From: an uncultured Bacteroidota bacterium
GTDB taxonomy: Bacteria; Bacteroidota; Bacteroidia; Bacteroidales; P3
Direction of reading: 5' to 3'
Length of the DNA: 64,000 bases
Assembly (NCBI GenBank): GCA_902784465.1
Contig: CACZUZ010000021.1
Location: forward strand, 1 to 64,000
A program made the position numbers and the translations under genes. Positions 16,063 through 23,217 of the stretch are shown here, one piece after another. Under the pieces are notes generated by a model. The model was not told where the DNA came from. It worked only from the letters and a program-made list of their open reading frames with translations, and searched no databases. Position 1 is the stretch's first letter, and every line of letters begins with the position of its first letter.

Positions 16063-16989
16063 TTAGAATCTTTTCTTTGCATCTTCAGGTAATTCAATCT
16101 TACCGAGTATTTTCGGTGCTACTAAAGGAATGACATTTCTTTTAACCTGACTCATTGCGTAATTATATATCGTATCTAATTCATTCAAGCCCAATGTAAC
16201 ACCCTCCACATAAAAGAGTAATGTTTGCATAAATTTGAAATAATAGACACCTTGCTGTGGTCTAATACTATCAATGATAATCTTTTGGTTTTCACTAGGA
16301 GATGAACCTCTATGGTTTAGATTTCGGATTTGATATATATCGCAGATATAATTTTTATACGTGGTAAATTGAACGAACTCCTGACTTTTTAACTTAGCTT
16401 TGTAACATAAAAAATACAACACACTCGATACCTTGTCCATAGCCCAGAGAGCAGAAAGAGTGCTTAACGATTTTTCACATGCCTTTTCTCTCCCAAATAA
16501 TAGATGAGCAATTTGATACTGGGAAGTGGTATTTCTGTCAGAAATAGTGGCCACTGACCATGTTCCATCATTTTGCTGCACACTCTTGACATATGCAGGA
16601 TGACCAATAAGTTTTTCATAAGACTCATTAAATTTGGGTATCTGACAAACATAATTAGTGATTCGTTCGATTTGTTGGTATAAAGCCATCGAGAATTCCT
16701 CAAAAGAATTTCTTCTATAAAAGAATTCCATTCTTATAAAATCATCTATCAATCCCGGCACAATTTCTTTTACAGGAAAGTCTTTGTAGAACTGCGTTGC
16801 CTGCTCTTTTATAATCTTTTCAATACAATATTCATATATTTCTTCAATGGGATTATCTGTGTATGTATCAGAAACACTCGATGCGGAATCTGTTTTTCCA
16901 AACAAGTTCCGCATTTCGGACGCGAATTCTGCATCTATTGTCGCTAGCGTTTTTATCTTTTCTATTGTGTCTTGTAGGGCCTTATCCAT
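16063..16989 (-). CDS. 308-aa helical protein coupled to retron RT 2
   Basis: I do not recognise this family with certainty. It is almost entirely helical, with no membrane segment. One stretch, IYQIRNLNHRGS (around residue 220), resembles the RNxxxH-type catalytic motif of HEPN RNases, but the Arg-His spacing is one short of the usual form, and no second motif is clear. The start codon overlaps the RT 2 stop by 8 bases, which points to translational coupling with the RT. It is followed 30 bases later by the GHKL ATPase. Tight coupling to the RT makes it a candidate for the retron toxin or its tether. Confidence 0.65.
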   Translation of the reverse strand: MDKALQDTIEKIKTLATIDAEFASEMRNLFGKTDSASSVSDTYTDNPIEEIYEYCIEKIIKEQATQFYKDFPVKEIVPGLIDDFIRMEFFYRRNSFEEFSMALYQQIERITNYVCQIPKFNESYEKLIGHPAYVKSVQQNDGTWSVATISDRNTTSQYQIAHLLFGREKACEKSLSTLSALWAMDKVSSVLYFLCYKAKLKSQEFVQFTTYKNYICDIYQIRNLNHRGSSPSENQKIIIDSIRPQQGVYYFKFMQTLLFYVEGVTLGLNELDTIYNYAMSQVKRNVIPLVAPKILGKIELPEDAKKRF

Positions 16990-18427
16990 AATTGCTTATG
17001 AGTTGATCCAACATGTTGTTTATTTCAGTAACAAGGTTGCTCTTTGCCGTTGACTCCATCTGTTTTACAACAGCAGACGCAATTACATTGTTAGCGGCTT
17101 CCCCTTTCCCGTCTTTTTGTGCGAGAAGATTTACATAACGTTCAACTAGTTTCTGATAGGCAGCATCTTTTTCCCCTTTCACCATCTTGAGGTAAAGCAA
17201 CTTTCCGGCAATGACATTTTCTATATGTGGTATACCTACATTGGGACGTGTGGTTTTGGGCGTATAGTGCTTTTCAAAGAACCGCTGCGCTTCAGGCAAG
17301 CCTTTCGCTTCCCAGATATGAAGGAAGAGACGTATCTGCTTGACATACTTCCGGGTGACGTTGGTCTGCTCGTTCACGGTCAATCCCGTAACCTCCTGCC
17401 GCTCACCACTATGACAAAGGCGGGTCTTGTCGGTATTGATCTTGAAATGTTCCTCTTCCTCGATAATATTTCGCAAGGACTTGCAGAACTTGCCATCCTC
17501 TGCGAACATATTGGACGAGCAGCTGAAGGTGATGTCGTCGGCATAACGGGTATACTTCATGCCGTAGGCTCGCGCCAGTTTTGAGAGTTTCCTGTCGAGG
17601 TGTTCGCTGATGAAATTGGTGATGGTGGGCGATGTCGGCGCACCCTGGGGGAGCACATTCTTCCCGTCAGCAATGGTGTAACAACACAAGTCCGTGACTA
17701 TACTAGCCATCTTCTTGTCCATATTGAACGGAGCCACCTGCAGGCGCTTGAACAGACGCCCGGAAGTGATGCTGGGGAAGAAGTCTTTTAGGTCGATGTT
17801 GTACACATACTTCTGTCCCACATGCACTCTGGCATTGGTCACAACCGACCGATGGGGGACAAATCCCATCGCTGCCTCGTGAGGGGTGTATATCGTCTGG
17901 AAAATCAGGTTCAGCGCACGCTGGATCATTTTCAACCCAGCACAAGGGGCATCGATGGTGCGGAACTCTCCCTTCTTCTTTTTGGGCACCTGAAATGTGA
18001 TATAGCGCTTCTTATTGTGGGAAGAATAGGCATAGTAGTTCAACATCCGGAGTGTCAACTTCCGGGCATCTCTTCCATAAAGGATGGTGAGTGCGACATT
18101 GAGTATGGACACCAAAGACTCTTTGGTCTTCATCTGCGACCATCCCACCCTGATTTCCTCAAGGCATTCTTCCTTCTCTTCCTCGGAAAGTGGATGGGTA
18201 ACTTGTTTGACACCGTCTTCTTTCTGTTCTGTCTTAGGATTGCCGGTTGTCTCAATTTGTACATCCTCTGATGAAGATGCGCTATCATCGTCAAAGTCAA
18301 TGATGGCGACTTCCTCTTCTGCTTCCATCTGCATGTCAACTTTTGCCGCAACTTTTTCCTCTTTTGGGCGGTTGCGGTCAAGAACCTTCTTCAGGTCAGA
18401 TTTGCTATTTACTTTTTTCTTTGACAT
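16982..18427 (-). CDS. Retron reverse transcriptase 2
   Basis: This is a 481-aa retron RT. It has RSVVTNARVHVG (residues 193-204) carrying the canonical NAxxH motif, DLKDFF (212-217), GAPTSPTITN (262-271), YADD (295-298) and QEVTGLTVN (344-352) with the VTG motif. Residues 1-90 form an extra acidic, Lys-rich extension (…AEEEVAIIDFDDDSASSSEDV…) that RT 1 lacks. It should copy the ncRNA at 18448-18725 into msDNA. The core is clearly homologous to RT 1 along its whole length, including the PKKKKGEFRTIDAP and KTRLCH segments. It is the first gene of the operon that contains the 308-aa protein and the GHKL/DUF3883 ATPase. Confidence 0.94.
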   Translation of the reverse strand: MSKKKVNSKSDLKKVLDRNRPKEEKVAAKVDMQMEAEEEVAIIDFDDDSASSSEDVQIETTGNPKTEQKEDGVKQVTHPLSEEEKEECLEEIRVGWSQMKTKESLVSILNVALTILYGRDARKLTLRMLNYYAYSSHNKKRYITFQVPKKKKGEFRTIDAPCAGLKMIQRALNLIFQTIYTPHEAAMGFVPHRSVVTNARVHVGQKYVYNIDLKDFFPSITSGRLFKRLQVAPFNMDKKMASIVTDLCCYTIADGKNVLPQGAPTSPTITNFISEHLDRKLSKLARAYGMKYTRYADDITFSCSSNMFAEDGKFCKSLRNIIEEEEHFKINTDKTRLCHSGERQEVTGLTVNEQTNVTRKYVKQIRLFLHIWEAKGLPEAQRFFEKHYTPKTTRPNVGIPHIENVIAGKLLYLKMVKGEKDAAYQKLVERYVNLLAQKDGKGEAANNVIASAVVKQMESTAKSNLVTEINNMLDQLISNYG

Positions 18428-18447
18428 GCTCTAGTGTGTTCTTGTGT

Positions 18448-18725
18448 CCTTTTTCCACGATTGCCATTCCCATTACTCATTACTTCAGATCAATACTCCA
18501 TAACATAATATCTCATAATAATACAATATCTCACATAATAACTACATCATCCATAAAACTATAAGATGTTATGACTAACTTTCAAAGCCATACGCTGAAA
18601 GTATGGACCCGCCGAATTACAAACATTGCTGTTTGTACCCACCGAGGTGAGGCAGCAGGCGTACCAGGCTGCTAACAGCCTGGATGTTCTAATTCAGAAC
18701 AGGAATGACAATCGTTTCAAAGGTC
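18448..18725 (-). ncRNA. Retron 2 msr-msd non-coding RNA
   Basis: The ends pair: 18702-18715 (a1) with 18457-18470 (a2) forms 14 pairs with a single G-U, and pairing can extend outward past a small mismatch to an AAAGG block. From the 5' end: TCTGAATTAGAA (around 18686-18698); stem-loop 1 at 18664-18683 (CCAGGCTG/CAGCCTGG, loop of 4); stem-loop 2 at 18619-18636 (ACAAACA/TGTTTGT); stem-loop 3 at 18588-18606 (CCATAC/GTATGG); then an AT-rich msd segment without a long perfect hairpin. The GTTTCAAAG sequence at the outer end of a1, the TCTGAATTAGAA block and stem-loop 1 are shared with retron 1. It ends about 20 bases before the RT 2 start. Confidence 0.87.
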
Positions 18726-18786
18726 TCTTTGGCATTGGCTTTGATTATTGAGAGTGCCTTGCCGGATTTCTCTCATTTTGAATTTG

Positions 18787-18818
18787 CAAAGATACAATTT
18801 TTATCACATCCGTGCAAA
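18787..18818 (-). promoter_or_regulatory. Bacteroidetes-type promoter of retron 2
   Basis: On the minus strand TTTG (18815-18818), a 20-base spacer and TATCTTTG (18787-18794) match the consensus. The predicted transcript start is about 55 bases before the a1 end of the retron 2 ncRNA. Confidence 0.75.
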
Positions 18819-18842
18819 TATTTCTTCTCTCGTTTTCGCTTG

Positions 18843-18877
18843 CAAAAGTACAACCGTTGTGCGCAACTTATTTGCGC
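18843..18877 (-). promoter_or_regulatory. WYL-type operator-promoter module, copy C
   Basis: A minus-strand -7 box TACTTTTG (18843-18850), 10 bases, then the perfect palindrome GCGCAA-CTTAT-TTGCGC (18861-18877). The palindrome overlaps the stop codon of the WYL gene (18868-18870). It lies upstream of the retron 2 ncRNA and of its second promoter at 18787-18818, so it is placed to control the whole retron 2 operon. Confidence 0.8.
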
Positions 18878-19941
18878 CAAGGTTTGTACATTTCATACAT
18901 CGCTGTAATTCTTTCCATTACGGTGTCACGGATATTGTCCGGAGAAAGCACTATGAGGTCTTCTCGGAACGATATCAACTCCCGGATGAGCTCATAGTTC
19001 TCGATGCAGTCGATGGAGAAGAAGGCGCCGCCTTGCAACGTAGGATACTGCCGACGCAGCTCGGCTTCTTTATCTCCGCGATAATGTTTCTGCGACTCAT
19101 GGATGGGCTTGGTGGCCACATAGTCCTTCGAGTGGTCGCTGACCCAGAAGACAATGGTCTGCAACTCATAACCTTCATTCAGCGTAACGCCGATTATGTC
19201 CTCAAAGCGCTCGTTTAGGTCACCTTTGTATTCCACATAGTGGTGATTGGGTGGCAACTCAACGCTATCCATACGATCTAAGGCAAAATTCATAATTTTA
19301 CCCGTATCCTCGGCGGCGCCGATAAGGTACCAGCGGCGATTGTATTCTCTGAGCAAATAGGGGTGGAGCACAATCGTGCGTTCCACCTCGGGGCTTTCAA
19401 ACTTATGGAAATGAATATTCACCACATGCTTTTGCGAGATGGCGGTGAACAATACTCCCAATAGGTTCTTCCCTTCCAACGGGTTCTTGGTGAACGACAC
19501 AATCTGCCGGTCGGTCTTCACATTGAGGCTCTCCCTCAATCGTTCCAGCCCTTCGAGATTGGGCAATCCATCGAACTGGCCGAGAAGGGTGAAAGTTTCA
19601 CCCAGCAGGTGTTTTTCCTCGTCGGTGAGCTTCTGCTGAAAAATAGTGAAGGTGCGGTCTTTGTACCGGTGGCAGTTCTTTGTGATATTTTTGTCGGGGC
19701 TGTTGGGACTATGGTCGATATAGGCATAATGATCAATATTGGCTTTAAAGGGGCCGTTCTCGAGATAGTCGAGGTCGTACTGGATGGTGCGCAGACTCAC
19801 CTTGACTGGCTTATCGTACATCTCGCTGAGTTTATCGCTCACGCGCTTCTGCAAATCCTCTGTGGTATAATTACCAAAGCGGTTGGCCAGAAGGCAGTCA
19901 AGGATGAAATAGCGGGTAACGGCATTTTTGTTGGCTGGCAT
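18868..19941 (-). CDS. WYL-domain transcriptional regulator
   Basis: The 357-aa protein has an N-terminal winged-helix region (NAVTRYFILDCLLANRFGNYTTEDLQKRV, then VSLRTIQYDLDYLE). A central WYL domain (LHPYLLREYNRRWYLIGAAEDTGKIMNFALDRMDSVEL) and the C-terminal WCX-type extension follow. WYL regulators sense nucleotides or nucleic-acid ligands, and several control phage-defence operons. I chose the ATG at 19941 (MPANKNAVTRY); the longer reading runs through the operator and promoter. Palindromes of the form GCGCAA-N5-TTGCGC lie before its start and at its stop, immediately upstream of retron 2. So it probably represses itself and the retron; the link to these sites is inference from position. 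Confidence 0.92.
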   Translation of the reverse strand: MPANKNAVTRYFILDCLLANRFGNYTTEDLQKRVSDKLSEMYDKPVKVSLRTIQYDLDYLENGPFKANIDHYAYIDHSPNSPDKNITKNCHRYKDRTFTIFQQKLTDEEKHLLGETFTLLGQFDGLPNLEGLERLRESLNVKTDRQIVSFTKNPLEGKNLLGVLFTAISQKHVVNIHFHKFESPEVERTIVLHPYLLREYNRRWYLIGAAEDTGKIMNFALDRMDSVELPPNHHYVEYKGDLNERFEDIIGVTLNEGYELQTIVFWVSDHSKDYVATKPIHESQKHYRGDKEAELRRQYPTLQGGAFFSIDCIENYELIRELISFREDLIVLSPDNIRDTVMERITAMYEMYKPWRK

Positions 19942-19968
19942 AACTGTTCCTTTTTTTGTTTCCGGCTG

Positions 19969-20003
19969 CAAAAGTACGCTATAAACGCGCAATCTTTTTG
20001 CGC
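19969..20003 (-). promoter_or_regulatory. WYL-type operator-promoter module, copy D (WYL gene promoter)
   Basis: A minus-strand -7 box TACTTTTG (19969-19976), 10 bases, then the perfect palindrome GCGCAA-TCTTT-TTGCGC (19987-20003). The palindrome covers the region where a -33 element would lie and is 28 bases before the WYL start codon, the expected place for autorepression. Confidence 0.8.
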
Positions 20004-20033
20004 ACGAATTTAGTTTGTAAAGATCCGTTTTTT

Positions 20034-21245
20034 TCAATACAAGAATCCCAACATCCAAAGGGGCAGCTTGGCTCCGTCGGGCATATCCCAGTCGTCGGCG
20101 AAGACATAAGAGTCTTTCACACCTGCAATCTGAGAAAAGTCCTTGCTGCGGCCTCCTATCTCAAAAGTGTATTTTGCATCAACCTTAAAGTCGCCTTGAG
20201 TCTTCCCATACTCGACATTGTGCGACTCGGACAGACATCCCACGGCAAAAGTCACACGGAGAGTGCCCACTTCCACTTTGGTGGGTGCAAGGGCATACAT
20301 AATGTTGGGATTCTCAAGATACACCTTGTCGGGCTTCGACAGCTTGCCGATCCTCTTCTTGTCGGAATAAAGCAGATTCAACACTTTGGCATCGCCCAAA
20401 TACTTGAGATATTCCACCACTGTGTCGCGGCCGATTTCAAGTGCTGCAGCAATGCGGTTGGCGTTAAGCTCAAACGGTGTCTCACTGCAAATCATGGCAA
20501 TCAGGGCCTGGAGTTTTCTGACATTGGACACATCAACCCTACATATTTGGGGCAACTCTGTCTCGACAATATAACCGACCACCTGTTCAATCTTAGTGTA
20601 GTATTCGCCCTCTCCCTCAAGAAGAAACGGGTAATAACCCTTCGTGAGATACTCCTTGAATAGTGCCACTGTCTTGCATTTGGCGGAGACCGACTGCCAC
20701 AATTCGTAAGGATGGGCCAGAATGTCGTCCAAAGTCCACTTGGGGAACGTCAACCCGTGATAGAAACGCAATGCCTCGCGGAACGAAAGACCTGGCATCG
20801 TGTATTTCACAGCCCTGCGCGACAAGTCGGCATCGCCTTCTCGCATACACAGTAGGGAGGACCCGCTCACAATCAGTTTAAGATCCGGAAATAGCTCGTA
20901 AATCTCTTTTATCTCGCGGCTCCAATCCGATGTACCTGGTTTGTATTTGTGAATCTCGTCAATTGCCAGCAGTTCACCTCCACGAATCGAGAATTCCTCG
21001 GCCAATTCCACCAGCGTACGTGTCGACATATCCACCGTATCGGCCGAACAATATAGCACACGATGGTCACCCGGCTTGTAGTTCTGCTTCAGATGTTGCC
21101 TGATGAGGGTGGATTTGCCCACGCCCTTGGCACCTATAATGGTAATGAGTCGGGCACTCCAATGGATTTCATCCATCTTGTCCCGGATGATGTCCATGCC
21201 GGTATTGGCTAACAACCTGTCACTCTTTCTGAATAATGTGTCCAT
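20034..21245 (-). CDS. AAA_14 / DUF4143 ATPase, copy 2
   Basis: The 403-aa protein has Walker A GAKGVGKST (residues about 38-46), Walker B LLAIDEIHKY and SGSSLLCMREGDADLSRR in the AAA_14 domain. The C-terminal DUF4143 domain has DKVYLENPNIMYAL and the nuclease-like QGDFKVDAKYTFEIGGRSKD. It is the same family and size as the gene at 10158-11363. It lies directly upstream of the WYL gene, with the operator in the 92-base gap between them. Its own start is preceded by a -7 box and a different 10-bp inverted repeat (21277-21304), so it is likely under separate control. Confidence 0.9.
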   Translation of the reverse strand: MDTLFRKSDRLLANTGMDIIRDKMDEIHWSARLITIIGAKGVGKSTLIRQHLKQNYKPGDHRVLYCSADTVDMSTRTLVELAEEFSIRGGELLAIDEIHKYKPGTSDWSREIKEIYELFPDLKLIVSGSSLLCMREGDADLSRRAVKYTMPGLSFREALRFYHGLTFPKWTLDDILAHPYELWQSVSAKCKTVALFKEYLTKGYYPFLLEGEGEYYTKIEQVVGYIVETELPQICRVDVSNVRKLQALIAMICSETPFELNANRIAAALEIGRDTVVEYLKYLGDAKVLNLLYSDKKRIGKLSKPDKVYLENPNIMYALAPTKVEVGTLRVTFAVGCLSESHNVEYGKTQGDFKVDAKYTFEIGGRSKDFSQIAGVKDSYVFADDWDMPDGAKLPLWMLGFLY

Positions 21246-21266
21246 ATTGTATTAAGTTTCACGGTG

Positions 21267-21304
21267 CAAAAATAATAAAAATGTTGCACGTACACAACAT
21301 TTTT
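21267..21304 (-). promoter_or_regulatory. Promoter with 10-bp inverted repeat before ATPase copy 2
   Basis: A -7-like TATTTTTG (21267-21274, minus strand) is followed at once by the inverted repeat AAAAATGTTG-N8-CAACATTTTT (21277-21286 and 21295-21304). It lies 20-60 bases before the ATPase start. It could be an operator distinct from the WYL-type palindrome, or a bidirectional terminator stem; position favours an operator. Confidence 0.5.
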
Positions 21305-21309
21305 TTTTA

Positions 21310-22020
21310 CAAATGCTGTTTTTGTGCAACACGTTTTATTTGTTAACACATATAACGATTTGTCATATAATTTAAAATCAACCATATACAACACATAATC
21401 ATTAGATCGTTTTTCCTTTTCGATTGTTTTATAGTTTATGCCCGTCTTGATGTATTTCTTCCCTACCAGCGCCAAACACACCAACCGTTCCACGAAAAAT
21501 ACTACTAGTTGGTCATAATTTGGTCATCTTTTAAAAGATTTGTTGGTCATAGCATCCATTTTTAGTAACTTCACAAATATCTAATATAAATAATATCAGA
21601 GAATAAGAAACAACAACGTTTTATTTACGAAGTCCCTCCCGGGGTACTAAACGACGTGAAAATTTTGGCCGTTTCTCTTTTTTCACCTCTCTCACTAAAG
21701 GACTTTTTGCTTTGTCTTATCATCCCCACCCCCATCTTCCGCGCCGCCCCCTCCCCCTTGACGCCGGAAGCCAGCGGTCAACGGCATAGGCTCCCACCCT
21801 CTCCGGCCAAGAATTTCTCGCGCAGGCACGTGAAGAGTGGGAACTATGGGACATTTGGGGAAGCAGAAAATACACCGCCGTATTAAATAGGCCGTTCCAC
21901 ATAAAATAAAATAAATGCTTTATACTTTACACTGATGTATCAAAACACACCGAAGTATCAAAACAAGGGTTTGGAGGTAGGAGAGTATCGACCAGCAAAA
22001 ATTTTAGTTAAAAGTGAAAA
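21310..22020 (+). other. Intergenic region without a recognisable gene
   Basis: About 700 bases between ATPase copy 2 and the toxin remnant hold no convincing coding frame. Three copies of TTGGTCAT occur within 21509-21552. The stretch 21630-21900 is C-rich and unlike its surroundings, with short ORFs of atypical composition that I take as non-coding. It may be scar sequence at the edge of the island. Confidence 0.5.
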
Positions 22021-22024
22021 AATA

Positions 22025-22056
22025 TTTGGTCAATTCAAAATATATCAGTATCTTTG
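22025..22056 (+). promoter_or_regulatory. Bacteroidetes-type promoter of the toxin-antitoxin remnant
   Basis: TTTG (22025-22028), a 20-base spacer and TATCTTTG (22049-22056) match the consensus. The ATG of the toxin remnant is 27 bases downstream. Confidence 0.8.
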
Positions 22057-22082
22057 CATTTGAAAGTTAAAGGTGCAAGAAT

Positions 22083-22412
22083 ATGAAAGATGCGAAATTA
22101 CAGCAAGTTATCCTATCCGACAATGTAGGGTTGTACTCAATTTCATTTAATGGTGATTTGACTGAGTACAGAAAATTTGTTGAAAAGTTCAAGGGTGATG
22201 CCTAGTTGAACAATATGTCAGACCAAGTGTTGATTATCGGCAATGGTGGCGTTAAAGACACCAAGACCTACGAAGAAAGCGAAGAGTTGAGCGGCTATGT
22301 CATGGACTTGCAAAAGTTTGAGAAACTATTGAAGCAAGCAATGTCCGAAGGAACTATTAGCATCGAAAGAAATGTTATTACAGGCATTGAGGAGGCTGTC
22401 TTTAAGGTATAG
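22083..22412 (+). pseudogene. Decayed RelE/HigB-like toxin with in-frame stop
   Basis: A 40-aa reading frame (MKDAKLQQVILSDNVGLYSI…, ending FKGDA) is followed, in the same frame after one TAG at 22203, by a further 68 codons (SDQVLIIGNGGVKDTKTYEE, then GYVMDLQKFEKLLKQAM). I recall the same beginning and the same SxxLIxGNGGVKxTxTYxE end in single Bacteroidetes RelE/HigB-type toxins of roughly 150 aa, with about 40 residues in between. So this looks like a toxin that has lost its middle and gained a stop codon. The promoter is intact and the antitoxin gene follows after 2 bases. The second part could start at TTG 22206 or ATG 22215 if re-initiated. Confidence 0.65.
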
Positions 22413-22414
22413 TT

Positions 22415-22708
22415 ATGATACAATTCTTTGATGATGTAATACGACAGGAGTTTGAGAAGATAACTCCACTTGAGCGTTCCACCTACGCAATGACTGACGG
22501 CATCGCTGGCCGGTTGGATTCTGTGATGAAGCGGAAGCACATCAGCAAGAGTCAGCTGGCAAAGATGACTGGCCGTAAGCCCTCCGAGGTGACGAAATGG
22601 CTTAGCGGTGGGCATAACTTCACTTGCAAGACAATCGCACTCATCCAGCAGGCAATCGGTGAGGATTTGGTGAGAGTGGTTGTGTCAAGGAGACAAGCAG
22701 AAAAATAA
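22415..22708 (+). CDS. XRE-family antitoxin-like regulator
   Basis: The 97-aa protein contains a helix-turn-helix of the XRE type (ISKSQLAKMTGRKPSEVTKWLSGGHNFTCKTIALIQQAIGEDLV, residues about 44-87) after a short N-terminal helix. It is coded 2 bases after the decayed toxin reading frame, the usual toxin-then-antitoxin order of HigBA-type systems. If the toxin is dead, this would be an orphan antitoxin/regulator, still possibly able to bind the promoter at 22025-22056. Confidence 0.8.
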   Translation: MIQFFDDVIRQEFEKITPLERSTYAMTDGIAGRLDSVMKRKHISKSQLAKMTGRKPSEVTKWLSGGHNFTCKTIALIQQAIGEDLVRVVVSRRQAEK

Positions 22709-22784
22709 TGTTGTGGCTATGGACGGAATGACACAAGAGCAGATGCTTGACAAAATGTGTAATTATGCAAAAAAATTGAAAACG

Positions 22785-23204
22785 ATGAAACGAATACTTA
22801 TGATGTTTTTGTTTGCAACACTGGCTGTCGGATGCGGCCATTCACAGAATAAGTCCACCGCAAAAAATTCAGCCCAAGAAGAGATTTCATCCAATATCTC
22901 GACGGTTGGCATCGAAAAATTCACAGAGATTATCAGGCAGAAAGATGTACTGCTGATTGATGTAAGAACACCGAAGGAGTATGGCGAAGGTCATATCTAC
23001 GGCGCGGAGAATATCGACGTGAATGCCAGTGATTTTGCCGAACGCATCAAAAAGATTGAGGGTAAGGTTGCCGTCTACTGCCGCAGTGGGAAACGGAGCA
23101 TGAAGGCTGCCGAACAACTTGCAGCACAGGGCTGTACAGTGTACAACCTCAGAGGCGGCATGCTCGCATGGAGCAAGGACTGGTGGACAGTAGAGAAACA
23201 GTAA
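22785..23204 (+). CDS. Rhodanese-like lipoprotein
   Basis: A 139-aa protein with a lipoprotein signal (MKRILMMFLFATLAVGCG, lipobox LAVGC) and one rhodanese domain: VLLIDVRTPKEYGEGHIYGAENID, then the active-site loop YCRSGKRS with its catalytic Cys, then LRGGMLAW. It probably handles sulfane sulfur at the periplasmic face or binds redox partners. I chose the ATG at 22785 because the signal peptide starts there; the longer frame runs back over the antitoxin stop. The CDF transporter gene starts 13 bases downstream, so the two are likely co-transcribed. Confidence 0.9.
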   Translation: MKRILMMFLFATLAVGCGHSQNKSTAKNSAQEEISSNISTVGIEKFTEIIRQKDVLLIDVRTPKEYGEGHIYGAENIDVNASDFAERIKKIEGKVAVYCRSGKRSMKAAEQLAAQGCTVYNLRGGMLAWSKDWWTVEKQ

Positions 23205-23217
23205 AGTCTGAGAAATA

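Noticed and set aside
17225..17791. Plus-strand frames within the RT 2 gene
   Set aside because: Shadows of the RT coding strand. The RT motifs on the minus strand account for the region fully.
21209..21493. 94-aa open frame upstream of ATPase copy 2
   Set aside because: It overlaps the ATPase start and its promoter repeat, has Lys/Phe-rich random composition and no homologous look.
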